A DNA stretch of 64,000 bases from Hysterangium stoloniferum (lineage: Eukaryota; Basidiomycota; Agaricomycetes; Hysterangiales; Hysterangiaceae), in the NCBI GenBank assembly GCA_015178975.1, contig WHVD01000065.1, positions 124,001 through 188,000 of the forward strand, in the 5' to 3' direction. A model generated the notes under the pieces. The model saw only the letters and a program-made list of their open reading frames with translations. It was not told the DNA's origin and did not search any database. Position 1 is the stretch's first letter; each line of letters opens with the position of its first letter. Positions 1 to 10,689 of the stretch are shown here, piece after piece. The translations under genes were made by a program, and so were the position numbers.

Positions 1-594
1 GTCACTTTTGCACCAGGGAGTTTGTGATCAACTACCCAAATTGATTGAAATACTTGGGATGCTCGTCGAATTAAGAGAGTCGATCAAGGCGCTGGCTATT
101 TGGTTCATCTTTCCATTATCTTAGGTATTGTTAAACCGTCTAAGCCCTCTTAGCATAATTGCGTAACTGTGCTTCTTATACACCTACACTGCAACTCAAG
201 GAGTTCAACGTTCATTCACCTCCGGCAGGTTTACATCCAAAGCTAACAGGACCAGGTGATGCTGTCTACAACATTCCCACAAAATCTATTATCATCCGCT
301 ATGCGAAACAGACCGAGGTCAGTGTGACACGGCTACAGCAAGCTGAAGTCAATGCTGATGGCTTAGGAATGGCATTCGACCGAGCGGGCTACAAAACGGG
401 ATACTGAAACTACAACCGTTTCCTCTTGAGGTGTTGTGAAGGACGAGACAAAATAAAAGGATGATAGCATTAGCTAAATATGCAGTATCGGAATCCTTCA
501 GGGTCCGATCAATACAAGCACTGCCGTGAGTAATCTTCCACTGTCTCATATAATTATTGTTAACAGGTTTTCGAATAACCATTCATAGCGCCTT
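1..594. other. no gene resolved; possible 5' part of the integrase-like gene
   Basis: Nothing firm can be called here. One plus-strand frame near 40-125 reads as a leucine-rich helical stretch (LPKLIEILGMLVELRESIK) and could be an N-terminal exon of the integrase-like gene that follows, but this is inference. The 82-codon open frame at 159-407 has no recognised domain. Confidence 0.3.
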
Positions 595-1289
595 CTAAAG
601 ACGAAAACATAAAGCAACTTCTCATTGAATACCACCGACGTGGCATTACCAACCGTAAGGTACTCAGCAAGCTACTTCTTGCAAAGCATGGGATCCAGAT
701 GAGGTACAACTCATATCGCTCTCTAGACATTCAACCTCACTTTTTTCTTTTATTAGCGAAGCAACTATTGCTCGCCGTCGCAGGCAGCTTGGATTACAAG
801 GCAGCGGCGCTACAATGAAGAGTCTCCCGAATACCATGAAGCGGCAACTCGTTCTTGACCAAATGGCTCAGGATCCCACAAGCCAACAAGGACCATGGGT
901 AGTGAAGGAAGCCATTGCTGCAGGGACTGGGGTTAACTTAACACGGTATGTGTGTGCATTGCAGCGTACTGCATTTTTTAATAATTCTTTCTAGAAGTTT
1001 TATTACACAAACTATGCGGTTTCAAGACCCAACCAATTTCGCGATCAGACAACCAAGTGCAAGAAAGATAAATCGTTCGCCCCTTCTGCTATTGGGCCCT
1101 CATCAAGAGTGGAGCGGGGATGGTCATGACAAGCCTGCAGCGATTGGTTTTCCACTGTGGGCCATACAAGATTTATGTTCAGGGGCATGGCCGGGGATCC
1201 AGGTGCTTCCAAACAATCGTCTAAAGGTGGCGGTTGCGCATTTGTATTTGAGCTTGATCGAAAAGATGGGCGGTGAGTTCTCCACCTGA
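595..1289 (+). pseudogene. integrase-core (DDE-like) protein gene, truncated
   Basis: Three exon-like blocks with normal GT-AG introns (about 709-757 and 945-993) read in series: a helix-turn-helix-like start (IKQLLIEYHRRGITNRKVLS), a linker, then FQDPTNFAIRQPSARKINR and GPHQEWSGDGHDKPAAIGFP. This matches from memory the large Agaricomycete family of integrase-core-domain proteins, in which GP(N/H)xEWSxDGHDK opens the DDE catalytic core and carries the first acidic residue. Homology stops after LYLSLIEKMGG near 1270, at a possible donor; no rest of the core follows. Instead a copia fragment and a kinase fragment come next on the same strand. It may be a domesticated or transposon-derived host gene broken by rearrangement. 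The family call is fairly sure; function is unknown. Confidence 0.6.
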
Positions 1290-1409
1290 CAATTTATTGT
1301 ACTGATGTGATCCACAGAACTACTGGCTCCCTAACTCATACTCCAACGTCATGACACGTCCCAACATCTGGGCTGGTCCAATTGCAAAGGAGCTCACAGT
1401 GATGAACGA

Positions 1410-1683
1410 ATGCAATTGTTTAGGACATTATTGATCCCCGCTGGTGCTCGTTTAATCCAAACACGCTGGACTTTTGCCAACAAGTATAATGGGGACGGTA
1501 ATCTAGTCGCACAAAAAGCACGCCTGGTTGCAAGGAACTTCACGCAAATTCCCGGAGTTGATTTCTTCAAAACATGTGTCTGTAGTCAGGTATGTGTCAC
1601 TACATATGAACCTCGCCATAGCGGCTGCCATGGACATGGAGGCATGGCAGATCGACTATGTAGCGGTTAATTCCCATCCACAG
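1410..1683 (+). pseudogene. Ty1/copia reverse transcriptase fragment
   Basis: Two overlapping frames carry the start of a copia RT domain: LIQTRWTFANKYNGDGNLVA then KARLVARNFTQIPGVDFF, and after a frameshift LAIAAAMDMEAWQIDYVA. In copia elements these blocks lie directly upstream of the YVDD motif, which is absent here. The fragment is frameshifted and ends at an AG acceptor-like CCACAG (1678-1683) that opens the casein kinase sequence. It belongs to a copia family different from the intact element at 52984-58289, whose matching block reads VRLVFKGFEQVYGKDYHK. Non-functional. Confidence 0.75.
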
Positions 1684-3333
1684 GCAATTACCTATATCGG
1701 ACCCTCGCTGGTACACCCGGAATCCCCCAGGTCCATCATTTTGGTCAAGAAGGCCTCCATAATGTCCTCGTCATCGACCTCTTCGGCCCAAATCTTGAAG
1801 ATCTTTTCGACATGTGCGGGCGCAAGTTTAGCGTCAAGTGTGTTTGCATGTTAGCGCGGCAGATGGTGTGTATTTAACTGTGTATATTTTGAGGATATGT
1901 GCTCATATTATACGGTTAACAGCTAACGCGGGTACAAGCTATACGCGACAAGAGCCTTATATATCGTGACATAAAACCCGACAACTTTCTCATCGGTGCG
2001 CCGGGGACGAAGAATGCAAATACTATCTACGTGATCGGTGAGCACCTTAACTTTGACCGTCTGTCTCCGCATCTAACGTTTTTCTCTAGACTTTGGCATG
2101 GCTAAACACTACCGCGATCCAAAGACAAGGCAACACATTCCCTACCGAGAACGGAAGAGCCTCTCAGGTACGGCCCGATACTTGAGTATAAACACCCATC
2201 TCGGTCGAGGTAAGTTTTCGAATGTATCGCCATAGCAGCTCAAACCCATTACCCTAACCCTAGAACAATCACGCCGCGACGACTTGGAGGGACTCGGCCA
2301 TGTGTTCATGTACTTCCTCCGCGGCGGTCTTCCATGGCAAGGTCTCAAGGCACAGACCAACAAGCAGAAGTACGAGAAAATTGGGGAAAAGAAGCAAACG
2401 ACACCGATTGCAGAGCTTTGTGAGGGCTTCCCAGGTAAGTTATAGGCTCATTGATCTTCGCTGCCTTCGTGATATCGGTGTCATCCTAAACCCCTGGCAT
2501 CACACCCCTTTCTTCATGAGTCATCCACTTATCTCCTGTTCACTACTCGTGAAAAAACAAACATTGATCCATTCTCTGCTCCTCTCGTAGGCGAATTTGC
2601 AATTTACATGAACTATGTCCGCAAGCTCGGCTTCGAAGAACAGCCTGACTACGACTTTCTCCGCGAACTCTTCTCCAAAGTCCTTAAGTTCAACAGTGAC
2701 GTCGACGATGGGGTCTTTGATTGGATGTTGTTGAATGGCGGAAAAGGGCGGGAAGCTGGTAGTGTGCGTGGATTCTGCTTCGTTGATTTTATTCGAGGCA
2801 ATAGACTTGGACGCTAATGATATCGTGTACTTTTCTTTGTAGAGCTCGGCCCTATTGGCACAAGCCCACGCAACAGGAGGAACGGGCGGAGCAGGCCGCG
2901 ATAAAGACCGTGAACGCGAGCGGGAGCGACGGCATCGCGCCCATCGAGAGCAGCGCGAACGCGAAAGGGAACGTGAGCGGGAAAGGGAGAGGGAACGCGA
3001 TCGTGACCAACCAACGCTGATGCCTACACCCCCAACAACGACTGCATCACCTGGCAAAAGACGCACAGCTAATAGGTGAAATTATTTTCTCGATCCTCAC
3101 CTTTGAACTAACCGCCGCGTGATTCCCTCAGTGTTCAACCGCTGCTGCTGGATTATCCAACATTGCCATCCCCCCTCAATCCCGGCGCGGCAGTGCCCTC
3201 CCAATGGGTGGTGGGCTCTGACGATTTTCCATTCAAGTATTTGCTACATGGACCGTATTTAAGTAATAAATGTCGTTCAGCTATCAGCGAAAGCCAAAAT
3301 AACCGAGTGTCCTTTATCATTGTATGTAATTGA
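1684..3333 (+). pseudogene. casein kinase 1 gene lacking the kinase N-lobe
   Basis: Serine/threonine kinase of the CK1 family. Exons in phase: 1684-1865, 1923-2037, 2090-2209, 2264-2434, 2591-2763, 2843-3075, 3132-3333 (TGA). The first exon reads [20 protein letters not shown] and [20 protein letters not shown]. The catalytic loop YRDIKPDN (1962-1985) and IDFGMA are intact, followed by the CK1 signatures [20 protein letters not shown] and FVRKLGF-like NYVRKLGFEEQPDYDFLREL. The tail is Arg/Glu-rich (RERERER, about 2895-3005). The glycine-rich loop and the ATP-binding lysine (about the first 60-70 residues) are missing; in their place stands a copia RT fragment. All introns are clean, so the break is recent or the remaining part is still transcribed. 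Family call is sure; a working kinase is unlikely from this locus. Confidence 0.85.
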
Positions 3334-3783
3334 ATATTAGGTACCGGAGTAGCCACCTGACGCTACTATAAAAATGGAACATATCTATCTATCTATCATA
3401 TTTATATACATAGAGCTCAGGTAGATAAGTCAAAAGTGACCATAGAATGAAGCTGATATTGTTTTATATTAAGTGGAGAAATTGTTGGTAGTTATCTAGA
3501 CCACGAAAGATGTTAACTTGTAAAGGTCTTATAGTCTAGTTGTAATATTGTATCATTGTGAGTATGTAAGCTATTAGTTGGTCGTGTGTTCGATTCGTGT
3601 TTTGTGTAAATTAATTAAATATCATTTGCTCCGTGTACCTCTTGGGCGCCTAATCATCGGCCACAATGAGAGCTAGTAATCAAAGATTTAATTAAAGCTG
3701 GGACAAACATAAGAGGGGAGGGTCCTGTCAGGTTGTTTGACCAACCGACCTGCTCCACCCTTTTTTATTTTTATTTAGTTGAC
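3334..3783. other. intergenic, AT-rich, short ATCT microsatellite
   Basis: Downstream of the kinase tail. Contains an (ATCT)n run near 3383-3399 and the tRNA-like segment annotated separately. No coding sequence is recognised. Confidence 0.5.
3525..3605 (+). other. degenerate tRNA-like sequence (tRNA pseudogene or SINE head)
   Basis: GGTCTTATAGTCTAGTTG followed about 55 bp later by GTGTTCGATTCG. The first resembles the Pol III A box in tRNAs of the type TATAGTCTAGTTGGT, the second the B box GGTTCGAATCC. The acceptor ends do not pair convincingly, so it is not a working tRNA. A tRNA-derived SINE or a decayed tRNA gene are both possible. Confidence 0.35.
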
Positions 3784-3917
3784 ATGACCTGTCCAAGCCT
3801 GAACAGGCCTGTTCAGTCCACGTGACCTGTTCAGGCCTACGCAGGTCACCATGACCTGTCCAAGCCTGAACAGGCCTGTTCAGTCCACGTGACCTGTTCA
3901 GGCCTACGCAGGTCACC
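3784..3917. repeat. two tandem copies of a 67-bp unit
   Basis: Both copies start ATGACCTGTCCAAGCCTG (3784 and 3851) and are almost identical. Each unit contains the palindrome AACAGGCCTGTT and a CACGTG core. Related CAGGCCTG and CCTGTTCAGG words continue to about 4030, so this is the best-preserved part of a larger, decayed tandem region. Confidence 0.8.
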
Positions 3918-5529
3918 TGACTAGCCTGGACAGGCCATGTCCAAGTCTTCCACGGAATCAGGCCTGATCCGTCAGTCGGCAAATCTGAGCGTCTGACTGA
4001 CCTGCTCAGGCCTGCTTAGGTCTGAGCGGAGGTTTTCTATTTTTGTGACAATCAATGCACATATTCTTGAGCTAATAGGGATATGGTTTAGTGTCGAAAC
4101 GCTTGGCTCATTCATGATTGGTGACATCATTATACTTCTCGTGCTGTCCAAATTTGTTATCCCAATTACAAATGAGACTAAGCATTGTACAGCCAACAAT
4201 CTATTTGCCAACTGTTGATATACCCCTGCGCTGTAATTCCCTGAGAATAGCCCACAGGAGCGCTATACACCGGTAAGTCACAGGAGCTTTTCGTGGGCAT
4301 TCCAACCGTATATGCAGCAAGAAGAAACTGTATCCGCATGAACGTTGTGCCTTTCTGGTATTGACAACTTGAACGATGATCGCTTGTAAGAGATACACAA
4401 GTGGATAATGACGGATACTCCGGACCGCCATGGGTCAACTGATAGTTGGTGGGTGTTTGGTCACCGAGGGGCATATTCAAGGCGACCAGATGTCCTTCAT
4501 TTGTCCTCATTTGTGGTCCTCAGAATGGGAAGCCGGTCAGGTGCTTTAAATTACAGAAAAGACTTGATGAAATTGAACCTCACCAGCAGAATGTTTTTAC
4601 CGGCTAGAAGGAAGTAGGCTATCTAGGATTATTCCAGAGGTTTCACAATGCGCAGGCACTTTGTAGATTACGGGAACTTCCCTCTGGGAGCCGTCTGGAC
4701 CAAATACCAATATACTAATGGTTCATCTTCTTCAAAACATCATGTATCCTTGGTGCTTTTTCTTCTTCTTCTTCTTCTTCTTTCCTCAAGAATTACCAGA
4801 ATTGTCATAGTCGTCATCCAACAAAAAATCGACTCGACCTGTGATCAAAGACATTCAAACCGTTCTCACATAGTCTCATAGAGTTTCAGATCCAGGATAT
4901 GTATCTTAGACAACCTTTTCTACCTGAAATGCACAATTTCCTTTTGGACCACTAAGGTTGACGACAAAAAATAGGTAATATACAGGAACCACTTATACAT
5001 TACGCCAGTCTCAAAAGTGTCTCGGGGAGCTCGTTTGACCATCTGTGTAATATTCACAACTGTCGGCTTTTTAAGTCGGATGTCACAGGAACGAGGCGCT
5101 CCCGGGTCGGGTCAAGGTTTCGAATGAAGAGAAATTCTTTATGGAATTTTCCCAACGCTATCCTTGTACGTTTTGAAGGCCCCTGGATTTATTCGAGAGT
5201 TTTGTGCCCTATGGTAGATGATCCGGAGATTGAGCACACACTTTAAAGATTAGATGAAATCGGAAGAGGCAAATGTGGGTAGGAATTTGGGATTGATTGT
5301 TGCCTATGTTCTGTTGTTCCAAATGCACTATCTAAGTTAACTGGATGAGAATAAGGCTACGGGACTGTTTGTGAGACTGTCAAATGGTATTCTGCTTGAC
5401 GTGATGGTCGCTCACAAGAAGGACTAGTCCTCGCCAATATTATTCATGTGCATATGTCATCAGCATGCGGCGGTGGGAAAACATGCACTCTTAAATTCAC
5501 AGAAAATATGTAGCTTTACGCAGCTTGCA
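3918..5529. other. no gene recognised
   Basis: Short open frames occur on both strands at 4178-4620, the longest 110 codons on the minus strand, without recognisable domains or convincing splice sites. A (CTT)n run lies at 4760-4780. The rest shows nothing I can support. Confidence 0.4.
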
Positions 5530-6750
5530 AATCTGGCTTCGAATCGAGTTGATTGAAGAAAAAAGTACTATCCTTCCTCCCAAAAAAATAGAGGAAGCCT
5601 CTCGCCCCGCCAGCCATGGTTCTTTAACACTGATACGGAATTAGAATTCGATGCTACTGACATACCAGTGAAAGGTATGGCAAGGACGCAGAGTAAGGAC
5701 TGAGTGATGCGACTTAGACGTTCTAGGTGTACCTTATTGGGATCGCCGATTGTACAGGGCGTTGGGTCACAATGTCGAAGAAGACGAGCGAGAATGGATA
5801 TTATATTGTGCCTGCGCACTGTGGTACACGCATATTCGGTGTCGGACGACCCAGATATCAACATCTGAGTAACCGTTAGCACTTCACCACCAGACCGCAG
5901 GAGTGCAAAGGTTGGAGTCGTGTGCTTCCGAATCAGACTGGGAGGATAGTTTTCATTAGCGGATGTGAGATGACATTGCAAAGAAAAACTCGACAAACCT
6001 ACCGTAGAAGGGGCTCAATTAACGAGGAAACTGCATTGATTTGGCTGATGTGATCGGTGCGAAGGGTGACATCGTCGAAGAAGATTTTCAGAGCCCAGGT
6101 ATCCTTCCCCAGTGAAATTGATGCATCCAGATCGCTGTGAGGTATCAAAGACTTTATACTCCTGTCCGTGTCGTCTAGTATAACCTTCAATACATCTCCA
6201 GCAATATGTCGAAACCATGGATCTTGGTGGATGCAACATACGAAAAGGCGTATAAGGTACGCATAAGAGGGTCCTGGTTGACGATTTTCTCTATCATGGT
6301 TTTCATCGGCAGGGTGAAAAGATGTTGTTGGGGGACGCACAGTTGTAACCAGGACTCAAAGTAATCTCTGATCGCAGTGAGCTCATCTACAGACAGCTGG
6401 CGCACGTGGCAGAAGTTTTCTACGATAATCGAAAGGGGGACAACGGCGGACGGATGTTGAAAGGATGGTAAATATCCCGCGAGTTGTACAATAAATGTTG
6501 ATACAAATTTATTTAAGTTGGTGTGTAGAGGTGATCTGATCACTGCATTATAAAGCGTTGACGCAATTGCAGTTGATGGCCGGTCACTGTCTGACCATCG
6601 AGCGCCGGGACATTGATTGAAGGCCCAAGCGAAAGACGCCATAAGGTGTCCTGTGTCTATCGGTAAATGATGTGGATAGCTGAACTCCTCTAAGACCCTT
6701 GATGCCTGTTGTCGAATTCTGAGGGGATAAGAAGGCCTACAAAGATGTCA
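5530..6750 (-). CDS. hypothetical multi-exon protein
   Basis: Minus-strand open frames follow one another with small frame changes as expected for short introns: a block at 6753-6187 (SRVLEEFSYPHHLPIDTGH, then SFAWAFNQCPGARWSDSD, ending near YFESWLQL), a block at about 6300-5999 (LIRLFVCCIHQDPWFRHIAG, LDDTDRSIKSLIPHSDLDAS, INAVSSLIEPLLR) and a block at 5996-5568. The first two overlap in different frames over 6187-6340, so an intron or a frameshift lies there; I could not fix the junction. The upstream frame closes with a stop at about 6753, so a 5' exon is probably missing or the gene is truncated. Composition is helix-rich, without signal peptide or clear TM segment. I do not recognise the family. 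Confidence 0.4.
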
Positions 6751-6753
6751 CTA

Positions 6754-7166
6754 TATTTTCAACGTATTCAGTGATTAAGGGTGATGTATCCCTATGTAAG
6801 GCTGTCGGTATCAGCCTCACTCGGTCAACACGGACAGGACTAAGTTTTCTTTATTTTTACATGTCAGTAGGATACAAGGTGAATGCGAGGTTCCCTAGGG
6901 AAGAGTGGGAAAAGGATTAATGGTCGAAGAGAAGATGATATTCTATCACTATAGGATCTGGGGTTTTATATAGAGTCAAGGAGATGAGAAGAGATTCGAG
7001 ATCCTGATCTGGTTCCACCAGGCGTATGTGTCACTAGGGGAATGCTGTTGATCGAGCCCAATATCGGGTTGGGACTCGGTGACATGGCAATTGGTAAGTC
7101 GGCCAGGGGTGGCCAGTGGCCAATGATGCGGCTCTGCATGTGTGGTAAGTCGGCCAGGATTACACC
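6754..7166. other. intergenic
   Basis: No gene recognised. Contains a short direct repeat around GGTAAGTCGGCCAGG (7093-7108 and 7143-7158). Confidence 0.4.
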
Positions 7167-7460
7167 CTACCTCATTAAATCAATACTCTCTTGTATTACT
7201 CTTCCCAGTCCTGCCAGAGTCAGACGTTTCTGGAGAGACTTCTCAACTATATACCGGTCTATGCATCGCTCACGCGTCATCCGTTCGTATATAACCAACT
7301 TTGCTATGAGTGAAGTTTTCTTTACGTGGAAAAGCACATTCATCCCAATCTTTTCCAAAGCAACTCCACCGAAATACCCGGGTCCAATTTCAACACTTGA
7401 AGATGTGGGATTAGACAGTGGGACCACTCCCCAGTCCATGTTATCACTGATATGGATCAA
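7167..7460 (-). pseudogene. third (most diverged) copy of a tandem paralogous coding unit
   Basis: The frame starts with IEIGPGYF-like SSSVEIGPGYFGGVALEKIG and MNVLFHVKKTSLIAK, matching the neighbouring unit at 7562-8005, then diverges completely to a stop at 7167. Spacer sequence between units (about 7465-7560 compared with 7985-8080) is also related. It is a truncated or decayed copy. Family unknown. Confidence 0.5.
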
Positions 7461-7561
7461 GGTTCAATGTTGCGTTGGTGGATCTCCTTCGCATCTTAAT
7501 GATAGTGGGTGGCTCATGGCAACTACTTTCTCCTTCGCACTGAAAGAAATCTGATTTTTCA

Positions 7562-8005
7562 GAGGTTTGCATTGCAAGAATATTTGATTTTGCGCACCCA
7601 TTCCTCGACCCAAACTTCCACATCTTCTTCAGACAACGGTATGTGCTGGCTGTCTTCGGGAGCTCGATAACACAAACCGTGCTCGTGTCTGATACAGCTC
7701 CATTGTTCTCGAAGCCTCGCCTTGAATCTTTCCCTCATCCCCGTGAGGTTGATTCCCTGTGGTTCCAAACTCAATTCATCTGGGGAAACTAAGGGCCTTA
7801 GCCACGACCTTGCCATCAACGAAGCTTTCTTTGCGTTGTGAAGCATTTTCATCCCAACTCTTTCCAATCCAACTCCACAGTAATATCCGGGCCCAATTTC
7901 AATACTTGACGATGTATTGTCAGGCAGGGAGCCCACTGCGCTGTCCACGTCATAACTGTGATATGGACCACTGTTTGGTATAGCCTTGGTAGATCTCTCT
8001 CGCAT
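7562..8005 (-). CDS. hypothetical protein, best-preserved copy of the tandem unit
   Basis: Open frame of 148 codons. It carries SSSIEIGPGYYCGVGLERVG, KKASLMARSWLRPLVSPDEL, a charged block GMRERFKARLREQWSCIRHE and an acidic/aromatic end SEEDVEVWVEEWVRKIKY just before the stop. The same end and stop (KIKYPYLIHY then stop) occur in the copy upstream, so the C-terminus looks genuine. The chosen ATG at 8005 is the first in frame, but an upstream exon may supply the real start. No signal peptide or TM segment. I do not recognise the family; the three copies in a row show a local tandem duplication with a period near 510 bp. Confidence 0.45.
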
Positions 8006-8083
8006 GGTAACAATGGCAGGTGGGTTATGGCAGTTTGTCTCTCCTTGGTACTGAAAAAATCAGCTTTATTAATAATGTATGAG

Positions 8084-8490
8084 GTAAGGATATTTGATTT
8101 TGCGCACCCATTCTTCCACCCAAACCTCCACATCTTCTTCGGACAGTGGTATGTGCTGGTCGTCCCGTTGTAGCAAACACGATTACCATGTTGGACACAG
8201 CTCCATTTCTCCCGAAGCTTCATCCGGAATTTGTCCCTTATTCCCGTGTCATTGATGTCCTGTAGTTCCAAACTCAATACAGCCGGAGAAACCAGGGGTA
8301 GTAGCCACTCAATCCCTTGTGGCTGGGGTTCAACTAGTGCCACATCGGAGTTGCTCAGAGTCTTCCCATTGGAAGTTGACATTGGTGGTGTGTAGCAATC
8401 GTACGAGTTTCTATGATGCGCGTCGCGAGTTGTCATCCAGACGCTTCCTATGATTTGCTTCCGCAATTTACAGTTCTTATTCCACAACAA
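8084..8490 (-). pseudogene. first copy of the tandem paralogous unit, frameshifted
   Basis: Starts at an ATG at 8490 with a non-homologous leader (about 80 residues), then LLPLVSPAVLSLELQDINDT and GIRDKFRMKLREKWSCVQHG in line with the middle copy. After CYNGTT the homologous frame shifts: the continuation QHIPLSEEDVEVWVEEWVRK is found in another frame (about 8170-8085), ending KIKYPYLIHY then stop. One indel near 8165-8180 therefore separates the two halves. Either a pseudogene or an intron too small to see. Confidence 0.45.
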
Positions 8491-9040
8491 TTCTCAAGTG
8501 ATTTAAGTTGAAAAAAGCATGATTGAATGTGATTCTAGTATAAGATATAAGGGTGTGAAACTTTAAGAAAACATTTGAATTTTTAGTTTTTTACCGGCCA
8601 AAATTGAAACATATATGTAAATATCATCTATTTTAATATGATTTTGGGTTATGAACTGCCGGAATACTATTTAACAACTCTATTATAGTTTTTACTGACT
8701 TCATGGGGTGGTTTGTGCAATAGAAACATAGAGGATTCCTGCTGTTCAACTGTCTACTAAGTGTGGGATTCTCCGGTGGGACTTATATTTTTTGACCGAA
8801 AACTCCGCTTGTTTACCAGATAGCCCTTGCCTAATTCATTAAATGAGATCCATGGTGCAAAAATAAGATGTTTGAATACCTGTAAGCACTCATGTAACGC
8901 CAGCACTTTCGAAAAAAGTGGCGGATTGTTGTGACAGAACAAGCATCAAGACACTCAGGAAGGAGTTTTTTTGCATGTGGAAATGAGTCATTGCACTTGG
9001 AGCGAAATACTGTAGGAAAAAAATATAGTGATAAGGCTTC
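8491..9040. other. AT-rich intergenic region
   Basis: No gene recognised. Marks the switch from gene-like sequence to the repeat-rich 9-16 kb region. Confidence 0.4.
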
Positions 9041-9362
9041 AAAAAGTTGCATGTGCGCAACTTTTCCTCCAGGACAAAAAGGTATGCACATGTAACTCCT
9101 CGGCTAATATAAAAAGTCGCTGTGCGCAACATTTTGTCCAGGACGAATAGGTGTGCACACGCAGCATGTTCGCTAATTCAAAAAGTTGTGTGTACGCAAC
9201 TTTTCGTCCAGGACGAATAGGTGTGCATACACAGCCTGTTGGCTAATTGAAAAAGTTGCATGTGTACAACTTTTCGTTCAGGATGAAAAGGTATGCACAT
9301 GCAACTCCTCGGCTAATACAAAATGTTGCGTGTGCGCAACTTTTCGTCCAGGACAAATAGGT
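9041..9362. repeat. minisatellite array, first part (about 70-bp units)
   Basis: Units begin near 9041, 9111, 9180, 9250 and 9319. A typical unit reads AAAAGTTGCGTGTGCGCAAC, then TTTTCGTCCAGGACGAAAA, then GGTGTGCACACGCAACTCC and CTCGGCTAATAC. The first two blocks are each self-complementary (arms AAAGTTGCG/CGCAACTTT with a 4-base loop; TTTTCGTCC/GGACGAAAA with a 1-base loop). The array continues after a MITE insertion at 10052. Confidence 0.85.
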
Positions 9363-9364
9363 AT

Positions 9365-10048
9365 GGAGGATATTTGAAAACTATTAATTGTATCAAATTC
9401 TAATGTACTCTTAATGTAATTTAAAAACTTAGGATTCATTTCAAACATAATTTGTTGTTTGAAACTTTGATAATATTTAAAACTCTCTTGTACATTACAA
9501 ACTAAAGTATCTTTCTGGACATCAATAGACAATAAAAAAATTTAGTAGTTTGAAACACTAATACTTTTAAAAAATAGATACCTTTAGATAGTCTGTTCTG
9601 TGCATATGTATACCATTGATACCTCTAAATATATATGTATTACTTTGGAAGGGATCTGTCAATATGAAGAGATTTATACTTGATTCAACATACTGAGAAT
9701 ATATAGAAGGTTTTACTTAATAAAGATAGTTGTGGTATGAAAAATTTCCAATAATACTTCACATATTTCACATGGAAATAAATACATTACAACTTTTAAA
9801 AAATGGAATACCAATAAAAGAATTAGTATATATCTGTAAAAGGAAGGAAATTATATACAATAGAATTTATTAAATAACTATAGGTTGTATAAGATGTAAT
9901 ATGGAGGTCTATTTTTCATGGATGTTTGTTGACAATATACAGTAATAGTTTCAAAATACATAGATATCACTATTTAAAGATGGAGTTTTGTAGAAACATA
10001 AGTTTTATTAGTAAATATGTGAGATTATAATGATTATAAACACCCTCC
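9365..10048 (+). mobile_element. MITE-like element, family 1, copy a
   Basis: 684 bp, AT-rich, no coding capacity. Ends GGAGGATATTTGAAAAC and (reverse complement of the other end) GGAGGGTGTTTATAATC. Flanked by TAT on both sides (9362-9364, 10049-10051), and the flanking minisatellite reads on across the gap, which supports an insertion with a 3-bp target duplication. A second copy lies inverted at 10690-11366. A 3-bp duplication with short TIRs is compatible with PIF/Harbinger-type elements, but no transposase is present to prove it. Confidence 0.7.
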
Positions 10049-10051
10049 TAT

Positions 10052-10500
10052 ACACACACAACTTTTTCGGCTACTTCAAAAAGTTGTGTGTGTGCAACTT
10101 TTCATCAGGACAAAAAGGTATGCATACACAACTCCTCGGGTAATACAAAAAGTTGTGTATGTGCAACTTTTTGTCCAGGATGGATAGGTGTGCACATGGA
10201 ATCTTTTTGGCTAATACAAAATGTTGCATGTGTGCAAATTTTCATCCAGGATGAAAAGGTATGCACACCCAACTCCTTGGCTAATACAAAATGTTGCACA
10301 TGTGCAACTTTTCATCCAGGATGAGAATGTATGTACACACCCTCGGCTAATACAAAACATTGTGTATGCACAACTTTCATCCAGGATGAATAGGTGTGCA
10401 CATGCAACCTTTTTGACGAATACAAAATGTTGTGTGTGTACAACTTTTCATCCAGGATGAAAAAGTATGCACAAGCAACTCCTTGGCTAATACAAAGGAC
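10052..10500. repeat. minisatellite array, second part
   Basis: About seven units of 67-71 bp, starting near 10078, 10147, 10217, 10287, 10354 and 10425, same consensus as 9041-9362. This part has lost nearly all CpG (GTTGTGTGTGTGCAAC instead of GTTGCGTGTGCGCAAC), while the first part keeps many. Confidence 0.8.
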
Positions 10501-10689
10501 TAATACTGTGGAGTCAATCTTGCCCAGCACTTCAAATCTAGGTTTGCAGGAATAATCTCATTTCCCAAAAATGGAAATTATTGCATATCATAACAATTAA
10601 TCCTGCATAATCCCAGCATCATCTTTAAAATTATGTCTACCTTTGTGTATATATTAAATCAATAAAAATGAAGATATTTCATATATATA

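Noticed and set aside
4178..4617. Open frames on both strands
   Set aside because: No recognisable domain, no splice signals that would extend them, and mutual overlap.
9041..10500. CRISPR-like array
   Set aside because: Units are continuous about 70-bp imperfect tandem repeats without unique spacers, in a eukaryotic genome.
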